A stretch of DNA of 64,000 bases from Coccinella septempunctata (Eukaryota; Arthropoda; Insecta; Coleoptera; Coccinellidae): the NCBI RefSeq assembly GCF_907165205.1, contig NC_058193.1, forward strand, positions 26,797,521 to 26,861,520, read 5' to 3'. Shown one piece after another: positions 31,907 to 43,305 of this stretch. Both the position numbers and the translations under genes were made by a program. Under the pieces are notes generated by a model. It did no database searches and was not told the DNA's origin. It saw only the letters and a list, made by a program, of their open reading frames with translations. How positions within the stretch are numbered: position 1 is the stretch's first letter; each line of letters opens with the position of its first letter.

Positions 31907-32990
31907 CTAGGTCTCCAAACCAAACCGAGTATAAGTTATGACTTTAGCCTTCCAACTTACACAGTCCTCTCCAGGGAAACATTCACTTATCCCAGATATC
32001 TCAGATATTAAAAGGATTAAGCTCTGTGGAGCCCTTTCCATGTTTTTTGGGTCGCTCCTCGGCTTGTTGGGTTGAATTGCTGATCCACCAGCACTTCCTG
32101 TCGGAGCAGACGGTGTTCCCCGGCATTCCCCATGTATTTGCATACAGTTCTCGCCTTTCCCAGCTAAACCTTTCTGTAGCTTTCTGCATGGCTCTATAAA
32201 TATTTTCGCCATCTGAAGTTTCCTCAAGTTCTCTGGTAGTTTCTTCGGTATCAGGCCTGTAGATGAAATGACAATAGGGATGGTCTTGATATCTTTCAAC
32301 TTCCACTATCTCCTGGTTTGTTCCTAGAGATCTCTGTATTTTGAAATCATTTCAGTTTGCCTATCTAGAGGATTGTTATTATATGGAATGGCCACGTCGA
32401 TGAATAGTGCTCTGTACTTATCCTTATTCAGCAATATGTGGTCAGGTCTATTATGAGTTATTTTCCGGTCTGTGAGAACCGTGCGGTCCCAGTAGAGCTT
32501 ATGATGATCATTTTTCAATACACCATCCAGATGGGAACCCTTTTCTGACCTTAAAAGTTGGTATTGTATTGCCAATTCTTGGTGGAGAATCTTGGCAACA
32601 GCAGCCTGTGGTTTCTTGTACTCCGGGCCCCCGAACTTCTGACATCCCCCGGTCATGTGCTGGATAGTTTCAAGTCCTTCAATTTCCTGAAACATACGGT
32701 TAAGCAAATCAAGAATTTCTCTACCCCCAAGGTGTCGTGGCAGCTCTGTAAGGCTGCTAAATCGGTGGTGGTCCAAGAGATGACACCGAATGAGTGTCAG
32801 TGCTGAGCAAGCGTAGGTATTAATCGCTTTGATCAGATTATTACTGTTAAGACCAGTTCTAATTATCCTTCTCAAACTTCGGGTGAACTCCTCTGTTAAT
32901 TCTTTCTTCATCTGGCTCTGATTGCTTTTTCTTTCCTGTTTTATGCGTGTCTCCTTTCTTCAATGCTTCAATTTCTGCACCTTCTTTTGG
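31907..32990 (-). pseudogene. Non-LTR retrotransposon C-terminus (restriction-like endonuclease type), copy B
   Basis: Best-preserved copy of this family. On the minus strand, GAEIEALKKGDTHK near 32985 is followed by a 195-codon open frame (32324-32911). In order it shows LIKAINTYACSALTLIRCHL, GGREILDLLNRMF, TIQHMTGGCQKFG (part of a zinc knuckle), AVAKILHQELAIQYQLL, HHKLYWDRTVLTDRKITHNR then PDHILL, and LFIDVAIPYNNNPLDRQTEM. The RPD...IDVAIP pair resembles the PD-(D/E)XK nuclease of R2/R4-type elements, which cuts the target DNA before reverse transcription. After a stop it continues IKTIPIVISSTGLIPKKLPE and the usual C-terminal block. The stretch between NRMF and TIQH is shorter than in copy A, so an internal deletion is likely. 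The RT domain is absent. Confidence 0.75.
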
Positions 32991-34214
32991 TTTGAAATGC
33001 ACGATGTGATTCGTTTATACATCGTTGGAAGGCATTTTTATTATTCATATGTCAAATTACTTCAAAAATAATAACAAATACTTATTTCAAGTAAATGGTT
33101 TAAGAAGAGTTTTTACCACGGGACTTTGTCGCCATCCGTATAGGCCGTAAGGTTGGAAAGATCACCAGAATATGGGATGAAGCCAAAACACTCGAACAAT
33201 CAAAGCGTAAGTTACGCATAGTACAAAAGTTTCCACTTCCGTAGAAAAGATGGCAGCACATTACTAACGTCTTTTTCCAACTTCAGCAGGTTTGGAATTG
33301 CAGCCAATGGCGACACTTTTCGAGTAATTTTTTTATGTGGAAATCCATTGAGAAAATCATTTCACCCCGGAAAGTGAATAACATGGAGGAATATTTGTTT
33401 TTCAATGCAAAAATTTTCCAAAATTTTTATTCCGTTTGAGGAATGAAGATATGGCTGGCTTTCCGAGATGACGAACTGATTGAGTTGAATTATAATGAGA
33501 ACACTATATAAATTAGGGATTTCTGACGTAAGATATACCTTTTCGCTTTTTGAATTGACCACTGAAACGGTGTAGCACCCTCTACATGTATTAATTATTC
33601 TGTTTGATATTTGAATACTTACTTAACGTTGATCCAAACTGGATTTCGGCATTTGAATAACGCGCCACTTGCGTTGTGAGAGTGCTGGCAGTTTGCATTT
33701 TTTAAAGTTGGTATTGAGAATTCCAAACAAGGGATACGCCACCTGGTGGCAATTTTTGTGAAACTTTAGTGAACTCTTGTTTGTTTACGTTGAGAAACGC
33801 AGAATATTTTGGTGTTTCAATAAGAGTTTTCATGAAAAATATACCTTCATTTCTCATTTTTTCGATCAATTGTTTCCTGTGGCATAATGATCTGGGAAAA
33901 TAGCTCAGACTCTACCAGGCTATTCATCCTACTAAAATGACAAATGGTATACTGGTAATTATGCTTTACAGTTTGGTAAAGAGGTTACATTTCACTGCGA
34001 CCAAGGTCTATTGTGAGCTGATATCTCAACTGCGCCATTTAAGGTAGGTACATATACTAATATTTACTGGCTTCTACGTCCAGAAATGCATACACTTTTT
34101 TCATGATCACAACGAAATCTTTGACGTTAAGAAAAGCATCAACAATTCAAGAAGAAAAGAATATATTTCAATAACCCAAAAACAAGTTAACTTCAACACA
34201 GAGAAATGCTGCAT
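32991..34214. other. No recognisable gene
   Basis: AT-rich. GACCACTGAAACGGTGTAG near 33556-33574 resembles GACCACTAAAGTGGTGTAG near 52949-52967, perhaps a shared repeat remnant. Nothing else recognised. Confidence 0.35.
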
Positions 34215-34560
34215 AAAGCTTTACCTTACCCAACATATCGAGCCGCTATACTTTTTATAGTTTATAGTCCATATAACAGCTATAGAAACGATCAACCAAT
34301 ACAAAAAACGAGACAGTTTATCTACGCGGACGATACTGCTAAAACAACTCTAGGATATTCCTTCGATGAGAGAGAACACACTGACCAAGGCTCTTGAAAA
34401 CCTTGCAAACTATTATTATACTAACCACCTCAGGAAAAATACTTCTACTGAATCTCAGAAACAAAGGGGCAATGACAAAACGGAAGATATATTGGTAAGA
34501 AAAAAGATGAAGTAGTATGTAGACTAGAAATGTTCCATACACATTGAATCGACCTATGTT
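34215..34560 (+). pseudogene. Non-LTR reverse transcriptase palm fragment
   Basis: The plus frame 34206-34397 contains NDQPIQKTRQFIYADDTA, the catalytic YADD of a reverse transcriptase preceded by the TNDQP stretch seen in CR1/Jockey-like elements of insects. After a frameshift it continues LTKALENLANYYYTNHLRKN, matching the helix after the palm. VCRLEMFHT follows near 34520. No intact frame exceeds 63 codons. Both ends are truncated. Confidence 0.7.
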
Positions 34561-37500
34561 TTTATTCAATTCGTTCGATTCAGCGTTAAAATTCCGCCCA
34601 ACTCGATAGCTCCAGTGGAAGAATCCCGAAAGAAACTCATAATTATTTCATCATCTTGAATTGCATAATTTCCCAGAAATATACAAGAGCAGAACTCCGG
34701 GAGAATTGGGTAAGGATGATGAAATTCCGTTCGGGAAAATGGAAGTGAAAAAACAGGAATGAGTGGCAAACTGTTGAAAATGATTGGTGCTAGTTATAAA
34801 AGTTGGATCTTATATGCATGCAAAAAAGCTAGAGACCAGTCAATATTCAGTGTACATGCGCCCGGAGCAGGAGGAGGAATGGGATGAACAAGGGCCAATA
34901 TTATGTGAAAAGAAGAGCAGAACGAATGGAAATTTGTAGGCAGGTCCGTAATGGGAATGATTCATATATCTCGAATGTGAAATTTCCCTGTCGTCCCCCA
35001 CTTCTGAGGATATCTATGGGTATTAACCATCCTAAGTTTCTGTTTATATCATCATTTATACCCTATATCAATCAAAAAAGGAAAAAGACGTGTAATAATT
35101 CATAATATCATCGGGAAAATATTATATTTTGGATGATTAACTTCTGAAAATCGAATCTTTGGATTATATTCATCATACAAACAATTTTTCATTACAAATA
35201 AAAACTTCTTAATGTTTCCATTCATTTTTCAACTCAACATTTCTACATTTCCTCTGGATTGAATGCATTCTGCGATTAGTTTCGCCAAAGATCTAGAAAA
35301 TTCAGATATGTCTGAGGTTAGTCAGTCGTCATGGTGAAATCATTCAGGTTTAAGGTTGTAGGTTTCCTAATACTCAACAGACTGAAAAATAATATTCGTT
35401 ACATATAACAGGAAAGTTTTCCACATCTTCCTATAAAAATCCTTTTAAAATGATAACTCCAACTCCTGGAGTTGTTAATTGAAATTGGAGGTGTAAACCT
35501 AACATAGATTAATATACATAGATGTCATTAATGGACATTTCGAATGAATGCAAACTTTCAAATTGTACAAGATAATATGGTCAATAGTACTCAATTTTTC
35601 TTCAAATCACTCTTTCATATCACCCCTGAAGGATAAATAATATTCACTGAAGGACATTTTCTCAAAAACTTGCTGAAGGTTTATAAAAATCAACAATTGT
35701 GTGCCCACAGGATGGTCTTGTCAAAGTCAGTTGATTCGAATGGCCCTCTTCTTCTTCTTCTTCTATCCTTCATCCATGTGCTTGGCTGATAGCCATCTAC
35801 ACAACATATGGCCCTATTTTCAATTGTGTTGTTCATGGAATAAAAATAATGATAAGAATGGAACATCTTGCCTGACTGTTCGTATTTTCTATTATACTGA
35901 TTAAATCATTAATATAATTAGTTCTGTAAAAAATATTTCACAACATGAACATCAAATTTTTAGGAATCATTTTATGTGTGTAAATAACTTTGTCGTTTTG
36001 TGGATTGTTCGATTGTTGTCATTTGTCTTTATATGTGTAAAAATCTTCCTTGTAACTTTATACCTTGTAATAAAATAAGGCGAATGACCTTTCAACAACT
36101 AGATTCAAATACATGTGCAAGGTTGATTAATTTTAAGTTGTTCACATGTGATGAAATTTATTCCCCTTTTTGGTTTTGGCTTCGATATGTTCAAAATACT
36201 GATTTAACTAAATGCCAATTGAAAAATCTAGCGACTTTTTCTAGTGGAGGAATGAAAGGAGAATACCATTTTTAATTTTCAGCTAGGTATCACCTCTGAC
36301 TTCTCGGAAAAATCCTCGAGTACATCCCTGCCGCGAATACGAGAGTGCACGACGAATGGAAATTTTATTCGAAATAAAGTCTGGTATTAAAACTTGGAGG
36401 CCTCGTTTATGAATGCTAATAATTCATTTTGCATAACTCTTCTCAACATTGAAGAAATTTCGGAGGAATAACATGTTATAATAGTTAATAAACGGCACGT
36501 CGTTATTTTATGAAATGGATAATGCGACACTTGAAATTCAATATGCATCTGTAGCGAACATAACGAAGAGTTATGTCTTCTGCTGGTATAAAAGATAAAA
36601 AAGTATCAGTGCAATTCCATCTTATATCATGGACCACGATTGTGATGTAAGTGAAGAGTTTTTTGATTTGGCATAAATAGTTGAATTTTGTAATTAGAGG
36701 TAGAAGAGAATTATATTCACGACCATCCAGGTAATGTTGAAAATTGTTGACAATTTCAAACTCTGATGAAGAACACTGGAAGTTCAATGGTTCAGTTAAA
36801 TAGATACACGATGGTAGCCTTGCTTGATGGGACGTTATTACGACATTGTTAGGTTATCGATTGAAATTTACAGCTTAAAGATGATTTGGGGAGGTCGAAT
36901 CATCATCGTGATGAGTCGGTCTCCAAAGAAAACGACCGGCTCATAAGCTTTGGAAATAATAATATTGTCTGTGAAGTTCTAACGGCTAGCGTTTTTTATT
37001 TGGACACCCTGCAATTGTTTCATCTAGGTAAATATGACAAATCTCCTCGTCTTCCCCCCTCTAGAATGAAAAAAAAAAACGAGAAGTGCTAACGACAAAG
37101 TTCTACAAGCATACAAATTGGTTTAAATACATTTTAAAGCTTTTTCTGAAAGTGAATCATCGCTCCTTAATGAAGAAGAGGATTAACCAAGTACTCGGCC
37201 AAAACAAATCCAATTAAAAATTCGGAACTCTACCATAATCATTATAGAACAACCAGTTAAAAAGTCTGACAAAAAACGAGGAGATAAAAATACATAATTA
37301 TAAGTTGGATTTGTCTTGAATTCAGCATTGTGTAGGGTGTGGTTTAAAGAGAGGGTGAACTTTTAAAATATCGACCGGCTGGGGTTTGAGGAACAGTTTC
37401 GAATCTACTTGTTCTCCTTGCAGGAGGAATAACTTTTGTGACACTGAATAAAACGAAATAAGAAAATGAATGGTCGTTCAAGTCCTAAGGAGGGCTAATT

Positions 37501-37939
37501 AAAACTATGAACCTTTTCCTCTTCTTTATACAACGCAAATTAATTCCTGGATCCGTAAAATGACTCTAGATAAGCTAATTGTGTTCACAAAGAATTAAAT
37601 GATGACACAATTTACTCTTCTTCAGAACAAGATGAAAGAATTTTTTCAAAGGTAAAGTGATCTCTTTGGGTAGTCGTTTGGATTATTACGAATAACATAA
37701 CTCGTACTATGAATGTGTGTTAAAGAATCTTCATTGGACAATTGGATGCATCGATTGATAATTAGACCCCAATAAGCAATTTTCATGAAAATAGATCTGA
37801 AAGCCATGCAGAGTAGGTGAAAAGTAAATAGTAACCAACAGAATTCATATCTTCGATATCTACCGAAATGCCCGAAAAGAGCAATCTCCTTTTTAAATTA
37901 TGTAACTTCTCATGAATAATTGAGGAGTTTGTCATGTAC
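34561..37939. other. No recognisable gene over 3.4 kb
   Basis: AT-rich DNA with short open frames only. A (CTT)n microsatellite lies at 35747-35763. A short hairpin (GAGTCGGTC against GACCGGCTC) lies near 36913-36943. No mobile-element protein motif, long inverted repeat or tandem array was recognised. Confidence 0.4.
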
Positions 37940-38238
37940 CCTCTACGAGGGGTGTTTTTTTTTACATGGCAACTTTTGATACCAGAAATTGATATGGCTT
38001 GGCTATGTTCTCAGGCATGTAGGGATCATCTGAGACTACAAATAACCTCTTGTTGTCGAAAACAACAAATAAATTGGCCAAAACTAAACCAAGAGATAGA
38101 AGTTTTGGGAGAATTGTTGAAAGAAGCAGACAGAAGAGAATTTTTATTGGAAGTCTTATACAGTGTATGTACAGAGAAGAAAGGGTTTCATTTCAATTTT
38201 TGTCAATTTTGGGTTGGCATTCTTAAAATATATTTACA
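37940..38238. other. Possible mariner-like end without partner
   Basis: CTACGAGGGGTGTTTTTTTT at 37942-37961 looks like the outer end of a mariner-family TIR (TACGAGGG...). The 106-codon frame that follows (37934-38254) has no transposase motif. It sits directly before the mariner copy at 38241. Confidence 0.3.
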
Positions 38239-38240
38239 TA

Positions 38241-39525
38241 CGAGGACAAATTGATTATCTAGTTAGCCTAGACCAGTTCCATGCATAAAAAAATATTGCG
38301 TTACCATAGCAACGAACAATAACTCATTAGAAGTGTCAGTGTGAAGTTTGAGGTCAAAAAAGTCAAAAAATTAAAAGAATTGCGAATTGCGAAATTGCGA
38401 AAATCGAAAAATTTGAGTATCGAGCCATCATCAAGTACCTGTATTTAAAAGGTTTAAGAGGTAAGCAGATTTACGAAGATATGCTTAATACCCTTGGTAA
38501 TCAATGTCCTTCGTATGCGACCGTGAAAAATTTGACAGCAAGCTTCAGAAGAGGTAAATTTTCCATTGAAGATGATGACCGATCGGGAAGGCCAGTTTCT
38601 GTGTCAGTCCCCGAAAATATCGATGCTGTTCATGACATGATTTTATCAGACCGTCGAATTGGGCCAAAACGGATATCTGAAGCACTGAATATTTCATACG
38701 AACGCGTTCATCATATAGTTCACGTCAATTTGAAAATGAGAAAAATTGCTGCAAAATGGATCCCCAAATGTTTGAATGTTGACCAAAAGCGTGCAAGGGT
38801 AGAAGCATCGCGTTCGATCTGTGCTCGATTTGAAAACGATGTAGACTTTTTAAAGCGAATTGTCACTATGGATGAGACTTGGATACATTTCTACGATCCA
38901 GAAACAGATCAACAATCGATGGAATGGCGACACTCTGGTTCTCCAAGACTTTAGAAGTTTCGTGTCCAAAAATCTGCTGGAAAATTTCTTGCTTCAGTTT
39001 TTTGGGATTGCCATGGAGTAATCATGATTGACTTTTTGGATAAGGGTTGAACAATAACCGGAAATTACTATTCGACATTACTGATAACTCTGCGGGAAAA
39101 AATTAAAGAGAGAGAAGACGCGGAAAGCTATATCCAAAGGTCTTTTGTTTTTGCAGGACAACGCCCCTGCACACAAATCTCATGTTGACATGCAACAAAT
39201 TCGTGATTTAGGGTTTGCATTACTAGAACACCCCACTTATTCACTAGATTCGGCACCATCCTACTATCATCTCTTTCCTCAACCGAAAAAAAGTTTAAAA
39301 GGTCGTAAATTTTCTTCCAACGAGGAGGTAATAAATGCTGTGGAGATATGGCTTGCAGAGCAAGAAGAAACATTTTTTTGAGAGGTCTAGAGACATTGCA
39401 GGTTCGCTGTTATAAATGTATCCAATTAAAAGGAGAATATGTTGAGTATTGAAATATTTTGACCTTGAAGTTTTGTTTGGTTCTATAGTAGGCTAAGAAT
39501 TTTTCAATATATCCTAATATCCTCG
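38241..39525 (+). mobile_element. Mariner transposon, copy 1 (near full length)
   Basis: TA at 38239-38240 and 39526-39527 flank an element whose ends begin CGAGGA on both sides. The inverted repeats share TTAGCCTA further in (left GTTAGCCTAGACC, right reverse complement CTTAGCCTACTATAG). Length 1285 bp, normal for mariner. The same leader sequence (CATGCATAAAAAA, ATTGCGTTACCATA) is present in copy 2 at 51634. Confidence 0.9.
38377..39452 (+). pseudogene. Mariner transposase (D,D34D family), inactivated
   Basis: Open from about 38377 to a TAG at 38952-38954. In order: FEYRAIIKYLYLKGLRGKQI (first helix-turn-helix), SFRRGKFSIEDDDRSGRP (linker), SDRRIGPKRISEALNISYER (second helix-turn-helix) and MDETWIHFYDPETDQQS (first catalytic Asp). 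After the stop come KFRVQKSAGK and FWDCHGVIMIDFLDKG, another stop, a frameshift, then LQDNAPAHKSH (second Asp) and HPTYSLDSAPSYYHLF. The third catalytic residue, normally Asp in PSDYHLF, is Tyr here, exactly 34 residues after the second Asp. The start codon present in copy 2 is lost, replaced by repeats of GAATTGC. The frame ends EYVEY with a stop at 39450-39452. Confidence 0.95.
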
Positions 39526-39689
39526 TAGTAGGTTGTTCTAGAAAAAATAAAATTCAATGCTCTGTGAAAAACAGTTACATGATGGCTGAAAATTAGACAA
39601 AAGGTTCAATCTCTTGCGGTGTTTAGGAAGAGAGTATTTGGTGAACTAAAAAACTGAATCATATGATTTTCACTAAAGAGGTATTAAAC
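39526..39689. other. Spacer after mariner copy 1
   Basis: AT-rich, nothing recognised. Confidence 0.4.
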
Positions 39690-39730
39690 AACACGTGTTT
39701 CGCTTGCACAGTAGCATCTTCAGTCGATTT
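39690..39730 (-). ncRNA. Hammerhead-like motif 4 (weak)
   Basis: Minus strand: CTGAAGA (39717-39723), spacer GCTACTGTGCAAGC with 3 bp of possible stem II, GAAACACGTGTT in which ACAC/GTGT could form stem III, followed by T and G. Stem I pairing is poor. Probably a decayed relative of motif 3. Confidence 0.3.
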
Positions 39731-42676
39731 TTACTGGACTGTAACGAATAAATTTCAAACAAAACAGCTATGTTCAATTTTAACCTTGAGTAAAGAGCAT
39801 TCTCTAACAATATTCCCGCTTATAGGAATAAAAATACTACTGAATGTGAAAATAAATATGTGGTCTATGTGTATAATGTTCCATTGATCGAATGGGAAGG
39901 AACAAATCACTTAACACTGCAAACATATCACTAAGACTAGTTCGACAAAAAAAGTTTCATTAGGTGTTTTCATTTCACACCTAATTTTGAAGATATCTCT
40001 TTTTTAGAAATAATAAACCAAGCCAACGATAACATGATGTTTTTCTAATAAGGTTTTTGACAATTATTATTTCACCTACTGTGATTTAGTAATGTTTATT
40101 ATCTCTCTTCTGTAAATTTCTTTTCGGAATAATACTTCTCTCAACCTATAACCTATATATTATATGAATCATGTCAACGATGTGCCCTCATTATTAATAC
40201 TCGACATGAAACATTTATTGTATTTCAATTTAGAAAGTTTCATCCACACGCACGCTGACCAATTCATTCTTGAATTGAATATCTGATTATTTCGTCACAC
40301 AAAACAAATTACTGAAAGTTTTCCGACTGCATTAGTTGCCAGGAAGGGAGTTATTTCGTCTGACATCCTTGAAAGCTGAAAGACTAAGTGTCATTATAAT
40401 TCCATTAGCCAGAGCAAGTCTCTCTCTCTCTCTCTCAATATCAAAATATTAAGTTGAGTGCTCCAATATTAAACATAAAACTGAACGAATTTAATCAGCG
40501 TTTTAATGGCTCAAACGCCTTTCACTCTCACGAATTCAAAGCGGCTTCTTCTGGGAAAAAACGGGTATTCATGACCGAAAGAAAAGCGAGAAAATGCAAT
40601 TTATTCCATCTTGAATGTCATGAAGTTGTGTTGATATAATTTTCAATCTCCCAAATGTTCGTATTGAATCAATTAGAAATATGAGGTTCTTTTTTGGAAC
40701 GCGTTGGAATTCATTAAGCGAAGCTAATAAAATAGAAGATACTAGTAGGCCATAAGATCCATCTTTCTTAGCCAGAAGAAATCCCACAAAAAAATGAATT
40801 TCATAAAAACCAAAGCCAAAAACACTACGTTTCTGACCCATGCTGCGTTAAAATTAGACGACGTGTTAATTCTTCGTCTTTAGCCTTTTCGATTTTCAAA
40901 TATAGTGTGTCATAGGTTTTTCTTAGATATTAGTTATTTTTTCAGGATCTCAACATAAAAAACAACTATATTCTGGTTGGAATATGCCATTCACAAACTA
41001 TTTGAACTGACATTTGGTTTCTATTTTGTTATTTAAATTGTTTTAGTTTTGTTGTTATCTGAGTTTTCTTTCTAATTGTACTAATTCTCTAGTTTTTAAC
41101 GAAATGGTGTGTAGTGGACTTTGGTTTCATCACGAAAGTCCTTGGTTTTTACTTATCAGTATGGAATATTTTTGAATCTGCAGGAGTTATAAGAATTGAA
41201 TTAAAAATCATTAAATTTCATCACCTTTAGATGACGGTTTTGCAGGTGGTTTTTTTTTCCTTTAGTCAGGAGAAGACCTCCTTTTCATGTAGAAATGTAG
41301 GTACATATTGTACTGCTAGTCAGAGAAACTTTTTTGCTTATTCAGCATTATGAATTTCAGAGAATGATTTTCCTTTATTTCAAAAATAAATAGGTAAAAA
41401 AGTGACATGTTTCATGGATATAAAGATCTTGACTGACAGCTTTTAATTAGTCAAAAAACCAGCTCACAATGGTGTCAATAATCATAATAGATTGAAGTGA
41501 AAATGTGGCATAAAAATATGTTGTCACCATGGCAAACTTTGATAAAAAACAATTAAATAGTTTTTGAACTATGTATAATACAAATTATATGAAATCCTTA
41601 TGGCAGTCCAGATCCAATTTGGTCCCCACTTGCAGAACATTTTTTCGAATTACCTAGTTGGTTGTTCAGTGATTGATAAGAAAACAGTTTCACCAAATGA
41701 GTTTTTTTTTAGGTATTTGTTTTTTTCCACCGAATATTGCATTCCTATTTGTCGGATCGAATATGTTCCTAATGAAATTCTTCAGCAACTCGGTTTACAT
41801 AATGCACAACATTTATCATCGAAATTATGTTTACATTGAACGAAATATTGGAGAGAAGTTCTGAACGATTTCCATTCGGAATTCAAACGGATCCTGAAAC
41901 CGAATTCCCCCTAGCAGCAATCTGAGTCGGGCCTATAATCACAAAATAACATTTACTCTCATTGGAAACATAAATACGATTTAATAATTTCAATACAATT
42001 CGGAGCTGAATGAAAAGAGGCCACCGTCATAAAGAAAATTAATTTCCGAAACTTATTCCATAATTAAATATAAACAAACTTCTAGACAGTCGAAATTTAA
42101 TAAGGAATCAGTTCAATTCCAGAAATGTTATTCTTAATTTTCTTGTGAAGTTCTATGGCTAATGAAAGGAAACTTTTCCTAGCAACCGGAGGAAGTGATT
42201 AAATTCGGTTTTCTGCCTCTGAAAATTACTTCTCTAACTACGCGTTCCTCACGAGAAAAACCGGAAAACCGGCTTGTTTTCTCCTGTTTGACTGCCATTT
42301 TTCAAGTGTTCCACTCCTGGAGAACTTTTTCGAATTCTTCATTCGATTAACGTCAATTTGGTCTGATATATTTTCGTGAGGTTGATGTGTAATCTAATTG
42401 AACGAAGAATTCTGAAGGAGTCCATTTATTTTCTCATATGACAGAATAATGGCAGGCGCAAATTGTCCGAAAATTCATTAATTCGAGTCTAACTGTGGCG
42501 TGATTCTTGACTTTTAAAAACAAAGGTTGCATACTGTTCGATATGCAGTCAGTTCAGTTACCTATTAATCTCCTTTTGCCTGAAAAACCTGGTCGGAAAT
42601 TACACTTTTCTTCGAAACTAGTCATTTTGAAAAAAATGACTACTAATTTTTTCGTTTAAACTTCCGCTACACTGTA
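39731..42676. other. No recognisable gene over 2.9 kb
   Basis: AT-rich. A (TC)n microsatellite lies at 40419-40436. Open frames up to 90 codons have no motif. The right part (about 41860-42330) is slightly richer in CpG-containing words (GAAAAACCGGAAAACCGGC) but not strikingly so. Confidence 0.4.
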
Positions 42677-43305
42677 CAGGCTGGGCAAAATTCGTTGTCT
42701 ACTGAGGGGATCTCGAGAACTAGCAGCTAGAAGCAAACTGATGACACATTTCTTAGCTATTTTTTAGAGAAACAAACAAACAAATAATGGTGAAAACCCT
42801 AGCCTCCTACGATTCTTCGATTTTGAGTTATCAGCAGAAAATTAGATTTTGAAGATTTCGAAAAGTTTTCATAACTTTTTTGTATTTGAAGTTACAGATC
42901 TGAAACTTGAACCTTCCACAGGCACTTTTTTACGTCGAATCCATTGACGAGCTCAGAATATTTTTTCACTTCGAATCATTAGGCAAACTTTCATTTTTCG
43001 AAATGCAAATTTTTAGTGGATTTGTGATTTTTGAATTGAGAAAAATCTTTTGTCAGTAAATTATCGTACATAATATGCCTAAAAAAGTTCAAGTTTCGGA
43101 TCTATAACTTCAAAGACAAAAAAGTTATGAGAACTTTTCAAAATCTCAAATTTTATTTATAACTCAAAATCTAGAAATGATAGGCCGGTTCTGTTTTCAG
43201 ATTTTGAATAGTCGGGAAAAAAGACAAAATTCGAAAATTCCGTTTTGTTCTAGCTGCTATGGTTCTCGAAATCCCCGCAGTAGACAACGAATTTTGCCCA
43301 GCCTG
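42677..43305. mobile_element. Long foldback MITE, 629 bp, TA-flanked
   Basis: Starts CAGGCTGGGCAAAATTCG after TA (42675-42676) and ends with its exact reverse complement before TA (43306-43307). The inverted match runs on with GTTGTCTACTG, GGGGAT, TCGAGAAC and AGCAGCTAGAA, about 60 bp in all. Further inward the two halves still match in reverse (AACTTTTTTGT with ACAAAAAAGTT; GAAGTTACAGATC with GATCTATAACTTC). The whole element can therefore fold into one long imperfect hairpin. No coding capacity. Confidence 0.9.

Noticed and set aside
33550..33590. Possible TIR shared with 52949-52967 (GACCACT..GGTGTAG)
   Set aside because: Only about 19 bp similar, no second end found; could be chance or a tiny repeat remnant.
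36886..36950. Sequence TGATGAGTCGGTC...GACCGGCTCAT as another hammerhead
   Set aside because: The first core base is G, not C, and the GAAA box is missing after stem II.
40419..40436. (TC)n run as a regulatory GAGA-type site
   Set aside because: A simple microsatellite; no promoter or gene nearby to support function.
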